A stretch of DNA of 61,232 nt, from the NCBI RefSeq assembly GCF_000430885.1, contig NZ_AUMW01000023.1, positions 1-61,232 on the forward strand. The letters are read 5' to 3'. Positions 17,648-26,026 of this stretch are shown here, one piece after another. The DNA comes from Desulfotruncus alcoholivorax DSM 16058. Its GTDB lineage: Bacteria > Bacillota > Desulfotomaculia > Desulfotomaculales > Desulfallaceae. The translations under genes were made by a program, and so were the position numbers. Under the pieces are notes generated by a model. It was given only the letters and a program-made list of their open reading frames with translations, did not search any database and was not told where the DNA came from. Each line of letters starts with the position of its first letter. Position 1 is the first letter of the stretch.

Positions 17648-17746
17648 TTTACTATTCGGGTATTCAGAATTCAGCAGTCAGAATTCAGAATACTTTGAGA
17701 CGATAAACCGTTCTTTCATTCTGACTCCTGACTCCTGAACTATCAT
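17648..17746. repeat. Dispersed terminal-inverted-repeat element, copy B
   Basis: This copy lies between the helicase and the sirtuin gene. It has the same left end (TTTACTATTCGGGTATTCAG), the repeated CAGAATTCAG modules, the inner segment GAGACGATAAACCGTTCTTTC, and the right-hand GACTCCTGACTCCTGA. The inner segment also occurs, on the other strand, in copy C. Confidence 0.8.
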
Positions 17747-17747
17747 G

Positions 17748-18506
17748 TTAACTAACCAAGCCGTTTCTCATAAGATTTTCCCACAATAAATCCATTACTT
17801 GCCCCGCCTTGCCCCCTACTTTAAGGCTGACCTTGTGATCGGCCATGGTCGGACCCAAGTTAATAATAACCAATTCACCGGCTACCGTGGGAAGGTAGTT
17901 CACCGGAGCCACTTCAAGACTTGATCCTACTACTACCAAAAGTTCGCTGGCCGAAGATTCCTTAATCGCCTCGTCAAAATCCTGCGGCATACTATCTCCG
18001 AAAAAGACACAGTCCGGCTTAAAAATTCCCCGGCAATCAGTGCACCGGGGCGGTATTTGGCCTGCAAACACTTTTTCCAGCAGGAAGTCCCAGGATATTT
18101 TCGATCCGCATTCCATACAAGTGGCAGTGCGCAGGTGCCCGTGCACCTCCAATACCCTGCTTGAACCCGCCTGCTGGTGGAGACCGTCGACATTCTGGGT
18201 GACAACGCAGGAGACCAGCCCCGTTTTCTCCAATGCCGCCAAAACCTCATGGGCCCGGTTCGGTTTGGCAGAGGTAATGGAAGCAAGATGAGGCAGCCCA
18301 AGCTGGTAAAAAACCTCGGGACGCTTAACAAACGTTTCAGCAGAAAAAGCGTATAACGGGTCAACCTTGGACCATAAACCACCCGGGCTTCTAAAATCAG
18401 GAATGCCGCTTTCTGTTGATACACCAGCCCCGGTCAGCACCACCGTTCTTTGACTGGCCAGCAATTTCTCCGCCAGCTTTGCCACCTGTTCCTGCAAGCT
18501 GCCCAT
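17748..18506 (-). CDS. cobB: Sirtuin, NAD-dependent protein deacylase
   Basis: Removes acetyl or other acyl groups from protein lysines, using NAD and releasing nicotinamide and O-acyl-ADP-ribose. The NAD site GAGVSTESGIPDFRS, the TQNVDGLH motif, the catalytic histidine in EVHG (about residue 122) and four zinc cysteines (C130, C133, C155, C158) are all present. ATG at 18506 is preferred over an upstream TTG because AAGGGGGG is then seven bases away. It starts 27 bases after the radical SAM gene on the same strand, so the three genes from 20959 down are probably one transcript. Deacetylase versus desuccinylase preference is not clear. Confidence 0.93.
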   Translation of the reverse strand: MGSLQEQVAKLAEKLLASQRTVVLTGAGVSTESGIPDFRSPGGLWSKVDPLYAFSAETFVKRPEVFYQLGLPHLASITSAKPNRAHEVLAALEKTGLVSCVVTQNVDGLHQQAGSSRVLEVHGHLRTATCMECGSKISWDFLLEKVFAGQIPPRCTDCRGIFKPDCVFFGDSMPQDFDEAIKESSASELLVVVGSSLEVAPVNYLPTVAGELVIINLGPTMADHKVSLKVGGKAGQVMDLLWENLMRNGLVS

Positions 18507-18533
18507 CCCCAATTCCCCCCTTACATAACAATC

Positions 18534-19535
18534 TTACATAACAATCGAAATTTTTTCACCGCAGCCCGGGCAGGTTCCACCTGCCGGTCCATATGCCTTA
18601 ACCTGATACCCTTCGCGGTCCAGCAGTAGTTGGTCACAATTGGGACAGTAGGTGCTAGAGGCTTTTAATTGGGGTGTGTTGCCTATATAAACATAGCGAA
18701 GATGCCGCCGGGCTATCTCCCTGGCTCGCAGCAGAGTTTTTTCGGGCGTTGGCGGCAAATCCATTTTATAGTTTGGAAAATAGCGCGAAAAATGCAGCGG
18801 TATATCCGGATTAAGCCCGGACAGCCAATCCGCCAGCCTTGTAATTTCTTCGGGGCCGTCGTTTAACCCCGTAACCAGCAAAGTGGTAATTTCAACGTGG
18901 CAGTGCTTGTAGGCTATTTCCACCGTTCGCTTGACCGGTTCCAACTGACCCGCGCAGGTTGAGCGGTAAAAATCTTCGGTAAAAGCTTTAACGTCAATAT
19001 TCATGGCATCAATATAGGGAAGCAGAGCGTTAAGCGGCTCTTCGCTGACATAGCCGTTGGTTACCAGCACATTTTTCAGGCCGGCCTTTCGGGCCAGCTT
19101 GGCTGTATCATAAACATATTCGTACCACATAAATGGTTCCGAGTAGGTGTAAGCGAGTCCAACACAGGAGTAACCCCGTGCCTTTTGCTGCAGCGCCAGG
19201 TCCGCGGCCTGCCGGGGCGAAATGTAGGTAGTGGGGGGGTCTTCCTGGGCGATCTGCCAGTTCTGGCAAAAACCACACCTCAGGTTACACCCGACAGTAC
19301 CCAGCGACAATATGTATGAACCTGGGTAAAAGTGATACAGGGGTTTTTTTTCAATGGGATCCAGGGCATAAGAGGAACATTCGCCGTAATTATTGGCGTA
19401 AAGGATCCCGTCCCGGTTCTCCCGCACCCGGCAGAAGCCTCTCTTACCCGGTTTTATATTGCAAAGCCTTGGACAAACCTTGCAATTGGCAACTCCTTGC
19501 TCACCCTTGGTATAAAAAATAACCTCACGTTTCAA
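18534..19535 (-). CDS. amrS: AmmeMemoRadiSam system radical SAM enzyme
   Basis: Radical SAM protein of the AmmeMemoRadiSam system, which pairs it with Memo-like and AMMECR1-like partners; the reaction is not established. The cluster motif CNLRCGFC (Cys83, 87, 90) binds the [4Fe-4S]-SAM centre. Extra cysteines at the N-terminus (CKVCPRLC) and C-terminus (CPNCDQLL and CPGCGEKI) suggest further metal sites. TTG at 19535 is chosen as start because GGGGAG precedes it; a GTG at 19556 overlapping the previous stop is possible. It follows the Memo/AMMECR1 fusion by 17 bases. Confidence 0.92.
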   Translation of the reverse strand: MKREVIFYTKGEQGVANCKVCPRLCNIKPGKRGFCRVRENRDGILYANNYGECSSYALDPIEKKPLYHFYPGSYILSLGTVGCNLRCGFCQNWQIAQEDPPTTYISPRQAADLALQQKARGYSCVGLAYTYSEPFMWYEYVYDTAKLARKAGLKNVLVTNGYVSEEPLNALLPYIDAMNIDVKAFTEDFYRSTCAGQLEPVKRTVEIAYKHCHVEITTLLVTGLNDGPEEITRLADWLSGLNPDIPLHFSRYFPNYKMDLPPTPEKTLLRAREIARRHLRYVYIGNTPQLKASSTYCPNCDQLLLDREGYQVKAYGPAGGTCPGCGEKISIVM

Positions 19536-19552
19536 GCTGAATCGCTCCCCTA

Positions 19553-20959
19553 TCACCTGTACCGAATAACCTCGAATCTTTCCAATTGAACCGGCTCTCC
19601 AGGGTCTATACCGGCCTTTTGCATGGCAATGGCCACCTGTTCGTCAACAGTATTGACGCCTTCCAGATCCGGAAGCAGCAGCCCCCTCCTGCCGCCGGAC
19701 GATACTATTACTCCGTATCTTCTGGGGTCAAGTTCATCCATACTCCGCACCGGTTCAGGATCTGACAACACATCCACGGAAATATCAAGTTCAGACAGTT
19801 CTTCAGGTTCCACCGGGTAGAAACGGGGATCCCTGGTGGCGGCACTGATAGCATTCTCCTCAATTTCTTCTATTATATTATTTCGGGTTGGGACTATAGT
19901 GCCGATGCAGCCCCTCAGCTGGCCATTTTTTTTCAGTGAAACAAACACGCCGGCCCGTCGCCCGGCAAATTCCTCCGGGGCATTTTCCCTGTTTATTTTC
20001 TTTTTACCACCTATAAAAAATTGTTCTAGCGTTTCCCGTGCTATTTTTACGGGATAGCTTTCCCCCGCCCTTTTGATCCTTGCTTTATCCACAGCCCGGC
20101 CTAAAAGCTTTTCTTCCAGGTTCCGGCTCAAGTCAGGAGTGCCGGGCTGCAGCGCAGCTACCATATAGCCAACGCCAAAGGGGCCTTCATAGGACAAAAC
20201 CTCGCTTTTTACCGACACCCCGTCAAAGGCGCCAAGCATCATAATGATGGAACGCAAACCGCACTCACCGGCGCACTCCACAAAATCCGGATCCAAGTCC
20301 ATTATTCCTTCTACATCTAAATCTCCAACCAGTTTTACAATCGTCCGGTCATATTCCTTACCTGAAGGATCATAGCCGGCAGGCGCGTCTTGCGTCAGGC
20401 GGTGTGACAGGTCACCGCTGGCCACCACTGCCACCTTTCTGCCCAGTTTAGCTGCTGCATCCCGGACAGCCACGCCAAAGGAGTATAACTTGCTGAAGGG
20501 CAGCATACCCATGGATACATGCACCAATGGTAAATTAACACCCGCTTCCCTGATAAAATAAAGCGGAGCGGTGATACCGTGATCCAGGCCTGGAGTCAAG
20601 TCGTAGAGGTCCGCCATATCCCGATCTATTTCTACAACCAAAACGCCTTTCTGCAAAGCAGCTGCCTTTATTTCCCGGGCCAGTTCAAGATCGTTACGCA
20701 GGACAAAACGCACCTCCCCGGCACCGAACCGGCTTAAATCACCTTTTAATTCCTTGAAAGCTGAAATGCCAATGCCGTCTGAAAATACCGTGCCGTGGGG
20801 AGTTATCATCAGTAATGTCTCCGCGCCGCTTTCTTTGATCCTTCTTCCCAACTCAAGCATGGACTTTTGAGTTTTGGCAACTTCCCGGTCCCTGCCCTGC
20901 CCTACCGCAGGCACCATAACAGGCGGGTGTGGGCATACACCACCGAATACCACAGGCAT
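19553..20959 (-). CDS. AmmeMemoRadiSam fusion: Memo/LigB-like domain plus AMMECR1 domain
   Basis: The 468 residues hold two domains. Residues 1-280 resemble class III extradiol dioxygenase/Memo proteins: CPHPPVMVPAVG at the start, MITPHGTVFSDG, and ASGDLSHRL with candidate metal-binding histidines. Residues 300-468 are an AMMECR1 domain, with the hallmark LRGCIGTI and a C-terminal DEQVAIAMQKAGI segment. Both domains recur beside the radical SAM enzyme, which follows immediately. The product is unknown. ATG at 20959 has GGGAAGG only one base away, so the true start could be slightly different. Confidence 0.88.
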   Translation of the reverse strand: MPVVFGGVCPHPPVMVPAVGQGRDREVAKTQKSMLELGRRIKESGAETLLMITPHGTVFSDGIGISAFKELKGDLSRFGAGEVRFVLRNDLELAREIKAAALQKGVLVVEIDRDMADLYDLTPGLDHGITAPLYFIREAGVNLPLVHVSMGMLPFSKLYSFGVAVRDAAAKLGRKVAVVASGDLSHRLTQDAPAGYDPSGKEYDRTIVKLVGDLDVEGIMDLDPDFVECAGECGLRSIIMMLGAFDGVSVKSEVLSYEGPFGVGYMVAALQPGTPDLSRNLEEKLLGRAVDKARIKRAGESYPVKIARETLEQFFIGGKKKINRENAPEEFAGRRAGVFVSLKKNGQLRGCIGTIVPTRNNIIEEIEENAISAATRDPRFYPVEPEELSELDISVDVLSDPEPVRSMDELDPRRYGVIVSSGGRRGLLLPDLEGVNTVDEQVAIAMQKAGIDPGEPVQLERFEVIRYR

Positions 20960-21023
20960 ACCTTCCCGTCCACGGCTTGCGCCGTTAAACGGTTACTCAA
21001 CTCCTTTCAACAATCTTCTCTGT

Positions 21024-21063
21024 CCTCCTGACTCCTAAGTGGTTACAGATGCTGAATAGTTAC
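21024..21063. repeat. Remnants of the dispersed element (right ends)
   Basis: CTCCTGACTCCTAAGTGGTTAC and then CTGAATAGTTAC (21052-21063) each resemble the right end of the dispersed element (CTCCTGAGTAGTTAC). They lie upstream of the Memo/AMMECR1 gene. They look like decayed, nested ends rather than a whole copy. Confidence 0.5.
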
Positions 21064-21109
21064 AGCTATTTTAATATTTCCATATAGTACAAAAGGTATA
21101 GCACAGATT

Positions 21110-21751
21110 TTATAGGGATTTATTAAATCCGTAATATAAAAAATATCCACCCAGGCCGGTTAAAAACAAACCACAGGCAATAATAATTCCACGGTACACA
21201 CTCTGGCTCAAAAAGCGGCGCCCGCCGTCCACCGCCGCTGAAACCGCGCCGTACCAGACCAGGTCGGCCAGCAGGTGCCCGCTTAAAAATGCCACCAGTC
21301 CGGCTGTTCCCCGCGCCATGGAGGTAGTGATATAAGCAAGTCCCACGGTAGCCCACCACAGACTCCAGTAAGGGTTGGACAAACTCACTAAAATCCCGGC
21401 CAGTACCGGGTGCATGCCCGCGCTCTCGGCAGTTTCTTTAGCCAGCTGCAAGGAAATCTTCCCCCTTACAGCATCCCTGTACATTGTCCAGCCCAGGTAA
21501 ATTAAAAAAACGCCACCCACCAGAGCTATAACTGAATGCACCCGGTCGGAAACCAAAAATGTTGCCAACCCTAAAACCAAAAATGCTACCAGCAAAATTT
21601 CAAGAATCGCATGTCCCAATACCAGCAGCGGGCCGGCTATAAAACCGCGTCTGGTGGTTTCACTAATATTTACCGTCAGTAAAGGTCCCGGCATCATCGC
21701 TCCGGAAAATCCAACCAAAAAAGCCGTAGTAAAGATAGTTACCAATTCCAT
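21110..21751 (-). CDS. LysE/RhtB-family amino acid exporter
   Basis: Membrane protein of 213 residues with about six hydrophobic segments, beginning FTTAFLVGFSGAMMPGPLLTV, the usual first helix of the LysE family. GGVFLIYLGWTMYRDA and NPYWSLWWATVG are further family blocks. These proteins export amino acids or related metabolites by proton exchange. ATG at 21751 has GGAGTG six bases before it. It stands alone between the AmmeMemoRadiSam genes and the structured gap upstream. Substrate is unknown. Confidence 0.88.
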   Translation of the reverse strand: MELVTIFTTAFLVGFSGAMMPGPLLTVNISETTRRGFIAGPLLVLGHAILEILLVAFLVLGLATFLVSDRVHSVIALVGGVFLIYLGWTMYRDAVRGKISLQLAKETAESAGMHPVLAGILVSLSNPYWSLWWATVGLAYITTSMARGTAGLVAFLSGHLLADLVWYGAVSAAVDGGRRFLSQSVYRGIIIACGLFLTGLGGYFLYYGFNKSL

Positions 21752-21890
21752 TTATGTCACTCCACTAAGCATAAAAAAATATCATTAACAGCAGATTTTC
21801 TTGATTCTATTCATAAAATCCTTCCCTCATAAGGAAAATATTATAAACTTAGTTATTCTCTGCACTTGCACAAAACAGCACGGAGCAGAA

Positions 21891-21969
21891 TATTATACAG
21901 TGGTACCACGCAGTACTGCAAACTCAACCCCCGGTTGGTCTTATAACCGGCCGGGGGTTGAGTTGTTTT
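21891..21969 (+). other. T-box-like motif and intrinsic terminator without a downstream gene
   Basis: The plus strand has TATTAT, then the palindrome GTGGTACCAC resembling a T-box core, then GCAGTACTGC. A 12-bp terminator stem follows (CTCAACCCCCGG 21923-21934 with CCGGGGGTTGAG 21951-21962) and TTGTTTT. A TTGCAC lies 19 bases before TATTAT, so a short transcript of about 65 bases is possible. No plus-strand gene follows and no stem I is visible, so it is at most an orphan T-box relic or a small RNA. Confidence 0.35.
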
Positions 21970-21984
21970 GGCGCTGGAACACGG

Positions 21985-22036
21985 GGAATTAAGGCCCTTG
22001 AAGTTGCTGGCTACAACCTCAAGGGTTTTCAATTCC
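21985..22036. terminator. Extended hairpin before the DUF3795 gene end
   Basis: GGAATT (21985-21990) pairs with AATTCC (22031-22036), and inside it CCCTTGAAGTTG (21995-22006) pairs with CAACCTCAAGGG (22014-22025) with one mismatch. TTTTC follows the inner stem on the plus strand. It lies just past the stop codon of the minus-strand DUF3795 gene, so it may end that transcript as well as any plus-strand one. Confidence 0.45.
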
Positions 22037-22049
22037 TTCCGCCGTTCTA

Positions 22050-22379
22050 CTATGACCTATAAGAATCCAGTTCTTTTTTTGCATCAGGTGCATACTTGAA
22101 AACTTCATTAAGCTTGCTGCATGCGTAATCATTACAATCAGCGCAAGTTTTAAATTCCTTTCCTTTTGCGCATTTCCTTATCTCACACATCTGCTCACAA
22201 TAGAAAGTTTTTACGCCATCCGCAAGACAACCGGTACAGTTAATATGCTCAGGAAGTACCGGAACGTTATAAGCTTTGGACCAGTCTTGGGCTACCTTGG
22301 CTCTTAACACGTCATCGTTATTTTGTGTGGCAATATATGCCTCACATTTGGTACAGTTCAAACCGCAATAAGCTATCAT
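22050..22379 (-). CDS. DUF3795 cysteine-rich protein
   Basis: Small soluble protein of 109 residues with about eleven cysteines in pairs: YCGLNCTKCEAY at the N-terminus, INCTGCLADG, FYCEQMCEIRKC, and FKTCADCNDYACSKL. This pattern is typical of DUF3795, presumed to bind metal or Fe-S clusters; the function is unknown. ATG at 22379 is preferred because GGGGG is then six bases away; an ATG two codons earlier abuts the ribosome site. It is a single gene between LysE and aconitase. Confidence 0.82.
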   Translation of the reverse strand: MIAYCGLNCTKCEAYIATQNNDDVLRAKVAQDWSKAYNVPVLPEHINCTGCLADGVKTFYCEQMCEIRKCAKGKEFKTCADCNDYACSKLNEVFKYAPDAKKELDSYRS

Positions 22380-22460
22380 CAACATCCCCCATTAAATATT
22401 CCCTTACATATTTTACCATAAATTACCGCATGTTTTGGCAACCTCTTGAAAGAATGCTTG

Positions 22461-22495
22461 AAAAATAAAAGACGGGTTAGTTTTACTCAACCGTC
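22461..22495 (-). terminator. Terminator of the gntR-aconitase operon
   Basis: On the minus strand GACGGTTGAG and CTAACCCGTC form a stem with two mismatches and a five-base loop, followed by TTTTATTTTT. It lies 13 bases past the aconitase stop codon. Confidence 0.7.
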
Positions 22496-22508
22496 AAGGC
22501 AAATATCC

Positions 22509-24431
22509 TTACACTTTGCTTTTAACGTAGCTCAGCAACCCACCGGCCTTTAGTATTTCCATTTGTCTCACCGATAGGCTGTGCTTTGCGGGATAGCTTT
22601 CACCCCTGGTGAGATTGTTGATTTTTATTTCATTTGCCGCCAAGTCTTCCGGCAGGTTTTCAATAACCAATTTATTGCCGGCTTCAATGCGGTGATAATC
22701 CGCCTCATCTGCAAATACCAGCGGCAGTATGCCAAAATTAACCAGGTTCTGCATATGGATCCTGGCAAAGGACTTGGCAACAACGGCTTTAATCCCGAGG
22801 TATAAAGGCGCCAGTGCCGCGTGTTCCCGGCTGGAGCCCTGGCCGTAATTCAGCCCGCCGACAATAATGCCGCCGCCGGCAGCAAGGGCCCGCCGGGCAA
22901 AGGTGGGATCCACCCTTTCAAAGCAATGCATGGATATGGCCGGAATGTTAGAGCGAAGCGCTAAAATTTTTGCTCCGGCGGGCATGATATGATCAGTAGT
23001 AATGTTATCCCCCACCTTTAGCAGTACTTCACCCGCTATCTTATCCTGTAGCTGGCTAACTGCCGGCATGGGTTTAATATTCGGACCCCGGACAAGCTCC
23101 ACTTCACTGCCGCTTTCAGGCGGCGGTATAACCATTCTGTCGTCCACCGCGAATTTTTCCGGCATGTTGATCAAGATAGGCTCACCCAGCCCGCGGGGAT
23201 CCGCTATTTCTCCAGCCAGTGCCGACGCCGCTGCCGTCTCGCAGCTCACCAGGTAAATCTCGGCGTCCGCGGTACCGCTACGCCCTTCAAAATTACGGTT
23301 GGAAGTGCGCAGGGATATTCCCGCTGACGGAGGCGACTGCCCCACCCCAACACAGGGTCCGCAGGCGCATTCTAAAATTCTGGCTCCGGCATCCACCATA
23401 TCGGCCAGGGCGCCGTTGGCGGCCAGGCTGCGCAAAACCTGGCGGGAACCGGGCGCGATCACCAGGCTAACTTCGGGATGCACAGTTTTTCCTTTTAATA
23501 TAGCGGCCACACGCATCAAATCTGTATATGAAGAGTTGGTGCAGCTGCCAATGAACACCTGGTTTACTTTACGACCTGCCACCTCCGAAACCTTGACCAC
23601 GTTATCCGGCATGTGCGGCAGTGCAATCATGGGTTCAAGTGAACCCAAATCTATCTCTACGACCTCATCATAGACAGCACCGGCGTCCGGCAGCAATTCT
23701 ACATAGTGTTCCTGCCTGTTTTGGGCCTTCAAAAATTCCCCGGTAACCCTGTCACTGGGGAAGATTGAAGATGTGGCACCCAGTTCGGCGCCCATATTGG
23801 CAATGGTGGCCCGCTCGGGCACGCTCAGGCAGGCAACTCCCTCACCGGTATATTCCATCACTTTGCCAACGCCGCCCTTGACGCTAAGGCGCCGCAAGAC
23901 TTCCAATATTATATCCTTTGCCGCCACCCAGGGCGCCGGCCGGCCGTGCAGCCTGACATTGACGACCCCGGGCATTTTAACGTAAAACGGATAACCGGCC
24001 ATAGCAGTCGCCACATCTAGTCCGCCGGCGCCAATGGCCAGCATGCCCAGCCCGCCGCTGGTAGGGGTATGGCTGTCGGAGCCCAGTAATGTTTTACCGG
24101 GCCTGCCAAACCGCTCCAGGTGGACCTGGTGACAAATGCCGTTCCCCATTCGGGAGAAATAAACACCGTATTTGGCTGCAGCACTCTGCAAAAAACGGTG
24201 ATCATCGGCGTTTTCGTAGCCTACCTGCAGTGTATTATGATCAATATAACTGACTGATAGTTCAGTCTTTACTTTATCAATACCAATCGCCTCAAACTCC
24301 AGGTAGGCCATAGTACCCGTGGCATCCTGGGTGAGGGTTTGGTCTATTTTAATGGCAATCTCCTGTCCGGGAACCATTTCCCCCTCTATAAGGTGAGAGG
24401 CTATAATTTTTTGGGTTAGGTTCAAGCCCAA
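22509..24431 (-). CDS. Aconitate hydratase
   Basis: Interconverts citrate and isocitrate through a [4Fe-4S] cluster. The 640-residue length fits the shorter mitochondrial-like aconitase branch. Cluster ligands are in FIGSCTNSS and CACGPCVGVG; LLGSDSHTPTSGGLGMLAIG is the substrate-side block, and GGLNYGQGSSREHAALAPLYLG in the C-terminal swivel domain carries active-site residues. The start is TTG at 24431 with AGGGTGAT upstream. It lies 23 bases after a GntR-type regulator gene on the same strand, so the regulator probably controls it. A methylcitrate or homoaconitate role is possible but less likely. Confidence 0.92.
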   Translation of the reverse strand: MGLNLTQKIIASHLIEGEMVPGQEIAIKIDQTLTQDATGTMAYLEFEAIGIDKVKTELSVSYIDHNTLQVGYENADDHRFLQSAAAKYGVYFSRMGNGICHQVHLERFGRPGKTLLGSDSHTPTSGGLGMLAIGAGGLDVATAMAGYPFYVKMPGVVNVRLHGRPAPWVAAKDIILEVLRRLSVKGGVGKVMEYTGEGVACLSVPERATIANMGAELGATSSIFPSDRVTGEFLKAQNRQEHYVELLPDAGAVYDEVVEIDLGSLEPMIALPHMPDNVVKVSEVAGRKVNQVFIGSCTNSSYTDLMRVAAILKGKTVHPEVSLVIAPGSRQVLRSLAANGALADMVDAGARILECACGPCVGVGQSPPSAGISLRTSNRNFEGRSGTADAEIYLVSCETAAASALAGEIADPRGLGEPILINMPEKFAVDDRMVIPPPESGSEVELVRGPNIKPMPAVSQLQDKIAGEVLLKVGDNITTDHIMPAGAKILALRSNIPAISMHCFERVDPTFARRALAAGGGIIVGGLNYGQGSSREHAALAPLYLGIKAVVAKSFARIHMQNLVNFGILPLVFADEADYHRIEAGNKLVIENLPEDLAANEIKINNLTRGESYPAKHSLSVRQMEILKAGGLLSYVKSKV

Positions 24432-24454
24432 CTGTCATCACCCTTTCGCTAAAT

Positions 24455-25129
24455 CTAATTTCCCATAAAAGTTCTGAGGCACTGCTTACAGGCGGCTTTT
24501 AAGTGTTTGATGACTAATTCTTTTGCTTTTTGCACATCCATCCTGTCAACGGCCATCAATATTTCTTTATGCTCCTGCAAAGCTTCTAGCTTCCTGAATT
24601 TGTTGGACATGGTCATTTTTCTGAACCGGGAAACATATTCCTGCTGCGCATTGATCAGGCTGATCAGCCGCGGCATTCTGCACGAATTATTCATTACGTC
24701 ATTGAAAATTTTGGATAATCTTAATAATTCCTGATCGTCATTCAGCTCGATTAATTGCTCCATTTTTTCTACCAATTCGAACAGTTTTTCCTTTTCGCCG
24801 GCAGTTATGTTTTCAATGATGAAAGCAATAGCTGTGGTTTCCAGGGCTTCACGTATGGCATAGATTTCAATGATATCATCCGCAGTTATACCCCTAACCA
24901 CCAGTCCCTTGCGGGGCAGGCGGTTGACCAATCCCTCCACCTCCAGTTTCCGCAGCGCTTCCCGAACGGGGGTACGGCTTACCTTTAGCCTTTCGCCCAA
25001 TTCTTTTTCCACCAGGCGATCGCCGTGTTTCAACTGTCCATCGAAGATTGCCTGCCTGAGGGTTTCGTAGACCATATCCCTGATTGTCCTGGCATTGGCC
25101 GGGTTGAATTTTTCAATATAATTTTCCAT
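24455..25129 (-). CDS. GntR-family transcriptional regulator (FCD/FadR type)
   Basis: Residues 8-75 form the GntR winged helix (DMVYETLRQAIFDGQLKHGDRLVEKELGERLKVSRTPVREALRKLE); the remainder is an all-helical FCD ligand-binding domain with the usual acidic and histidine positions (HKEIL near 195). These repressors bind small carboxylic acids. ATG at 25129 is preferred to a TTG two codons earlier because GAGAGGG is six bases before it. Its position right before aconitase suggests control of citrate or related acid metabolism. Two palindromes in the upstream gap are possible operators. Confidence 0.88.
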   Translation of the reverse strand: MENYIEKFNPANARTIRDMVYETLRQAIFDGQLKHGDRLVEKELGERLKVSRTPVREALRKLEVEGLVNRLPRKGLVVRGITADDIIEIYAIREALETTAIAFIIENITAGEKEKLFELVEKMEQLIELNDDQELLRLSKIFNDVMNNSCRMPRLISLINAQQEYVSRFRKMTMSNKFRKLEALQEHKEILMAVDRMDVQKAKELVIKHLKAACKQCLRTFMGN

Positions 25130-25241
25130 CTTCAACCCTCTCTCACTAAATGTATTTTAGGATCCCGGTATACTTTTCTGAAAATTTTATTCGACAGACA
25201 CCAACAAAATACCTTTTTTAAAATTTATTTTCTCACCGGGA

Positions 25242-25258
25242 AGTATTCGAGAAATACT
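25242..25258. promoter_or_regulatory. Palindrome upstream of gntR
   Basis: AGTATT and AATACT, separated by five bases, form an operator-like inverted repeat about 115 bases before the GntR gene. No protein can be assigned from sequence alone; autoregulation by the GntR protein is a guess. Confidence 0.35.
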
Positions 25259-25262
25259 ATAG

Positions 25263-25294
25263 AATATCATAGCTGTAAAGGTTTGTATGATATT
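25263..25294. promoter_or_regulatory. 9-bp inverted repeat upstream of gntR
   Basis: AATATCATA (25263-25271) and TATGATATT (25286-25294) are perfect inverted repeats 14 bases apart. They lie in the roughly 310-base divergent gap between the GntR gene and the FliK-like gene, which otherwise holds only the promoter at 25403. Confidence 0.4.
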
Positions 25295-25402
25295 ATATCC
25301 CGTAGGTGATTACAATGGATAAATAATGCGGGGAACGCCAACACATCAGGGAGCAGCAGTTTTCTGGTTAAGGTTTTAAGCCACCCCAACCCTATTTAAT
25401 TA

Positions 25403-25411
25403 TGGTACAAT
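25403..25411 (+). promoter_or_regulatory. Extended -10 promoter of the FliK-like/FlhB-like pair
   Basis: TGGTACAAT is an extended -10 element, 31 bases before the ATG at 25442. No clear -35 hexamer is seen, which extended -10 promoters tolerate. Confidence 0.45.
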
Positions 25412-25441
25412 AGTTTTAGTTTATAAAGCGAGGGGTTGGAT

Positions 25442-26011
25442 ATGCAAATTTCCGGTGTCATCCCGGTACTGTTAAACATTATTTTAAGCGAACAGCAAAA
25501 TCCAAAACATGGTCAGCTTCCGCGAGAACTGATTGCGGCCAAAGAGACAGCCAAAGCCGCAGAGGTTTTAACCAAAGGGACAGAGCAGGAGGCGCCGGCG
25601 CAACCCCATGCGCGGGGTCATGAAGGCAGCGAACCCCTTTTGCTTCCGCTGCCGTTCAAAACCCCTCTTTACCCTGAAACCCAGTTTTATGTATTTAGAA
25701 AACGCGGGAGACAAAAAAAAGAGCAAGATGCGGCAGCCGGGGAACCAGGTGTTGTTTTCAGCCTATCCACCAATAGCCTGGGCAGTTTGTTTTTTTATCT
25801 AACAGCCAAGGAAAATACCGTTAACATTGCCTGCCATACGGAAAATGAGAAATTTGCCGCGCAGTTAGCATCGCATTCCGGCGATTTAAGGGAACAAATA
25901 CAAAAAACCGGCTTTAAGCAAGTGATCTTCCGCTGTACCGTGCTTGACCCCCAAATGAAAAATCTAATGACAGGCCTTGCCAACCCCGTCATATTGGACC
26001 AAAAGGTTTGA
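25442..26011 (+). CDS. FliK-like C-terminal-domain protein
   Basis: A 189-residue protein. The N-terminal half is low-complexity and rich in Ala, Glu and Lys. The C-terminal half (FSLSTNSLGSLFFYLTAKENTVNIACHTENEKFAAQLASHSGDLREQIQKTGFKQVIF) resembles the hook-length control (Flg_hook) domain: a beta strand rich region and a Leu-Arg helix before the final strand. It starts at ATG 25442 with AGGGG six bases before. The next gene is an FlhB C-terminal homolog, and such pairs (YlqG-YlqH in Bacillus) are known apart from flagellar operons. The match is weak in the N-terminal half, and function is not established. Confidence 0.55.
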   Translation: MQISGVIPVLLNIILSEQQNPKHGQLPRELIAAKETAKAAEVLTKGTEQEAPAQPHARGHEGSEPLLLPLPFKTPLYPETQFYVFRKRGRQKKEQDAAAGEPGVVFSLSTNSLGSLFFYLTAKENTVNIACHTENEKFAAQLASHSGDLREQIQKTGFKQVIFRCTVLDPQMKNLMTGLANPVILDQKV

Positions 26012-26026
26012 AATGGGGCACAGATA

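Noticed and set aside
21901-21969. A functional T-box riboswitch
   Set aside because: No stem I or specifier loop is visible upstream and no gene follows on that strand. Kept only as a low-confidence relic.
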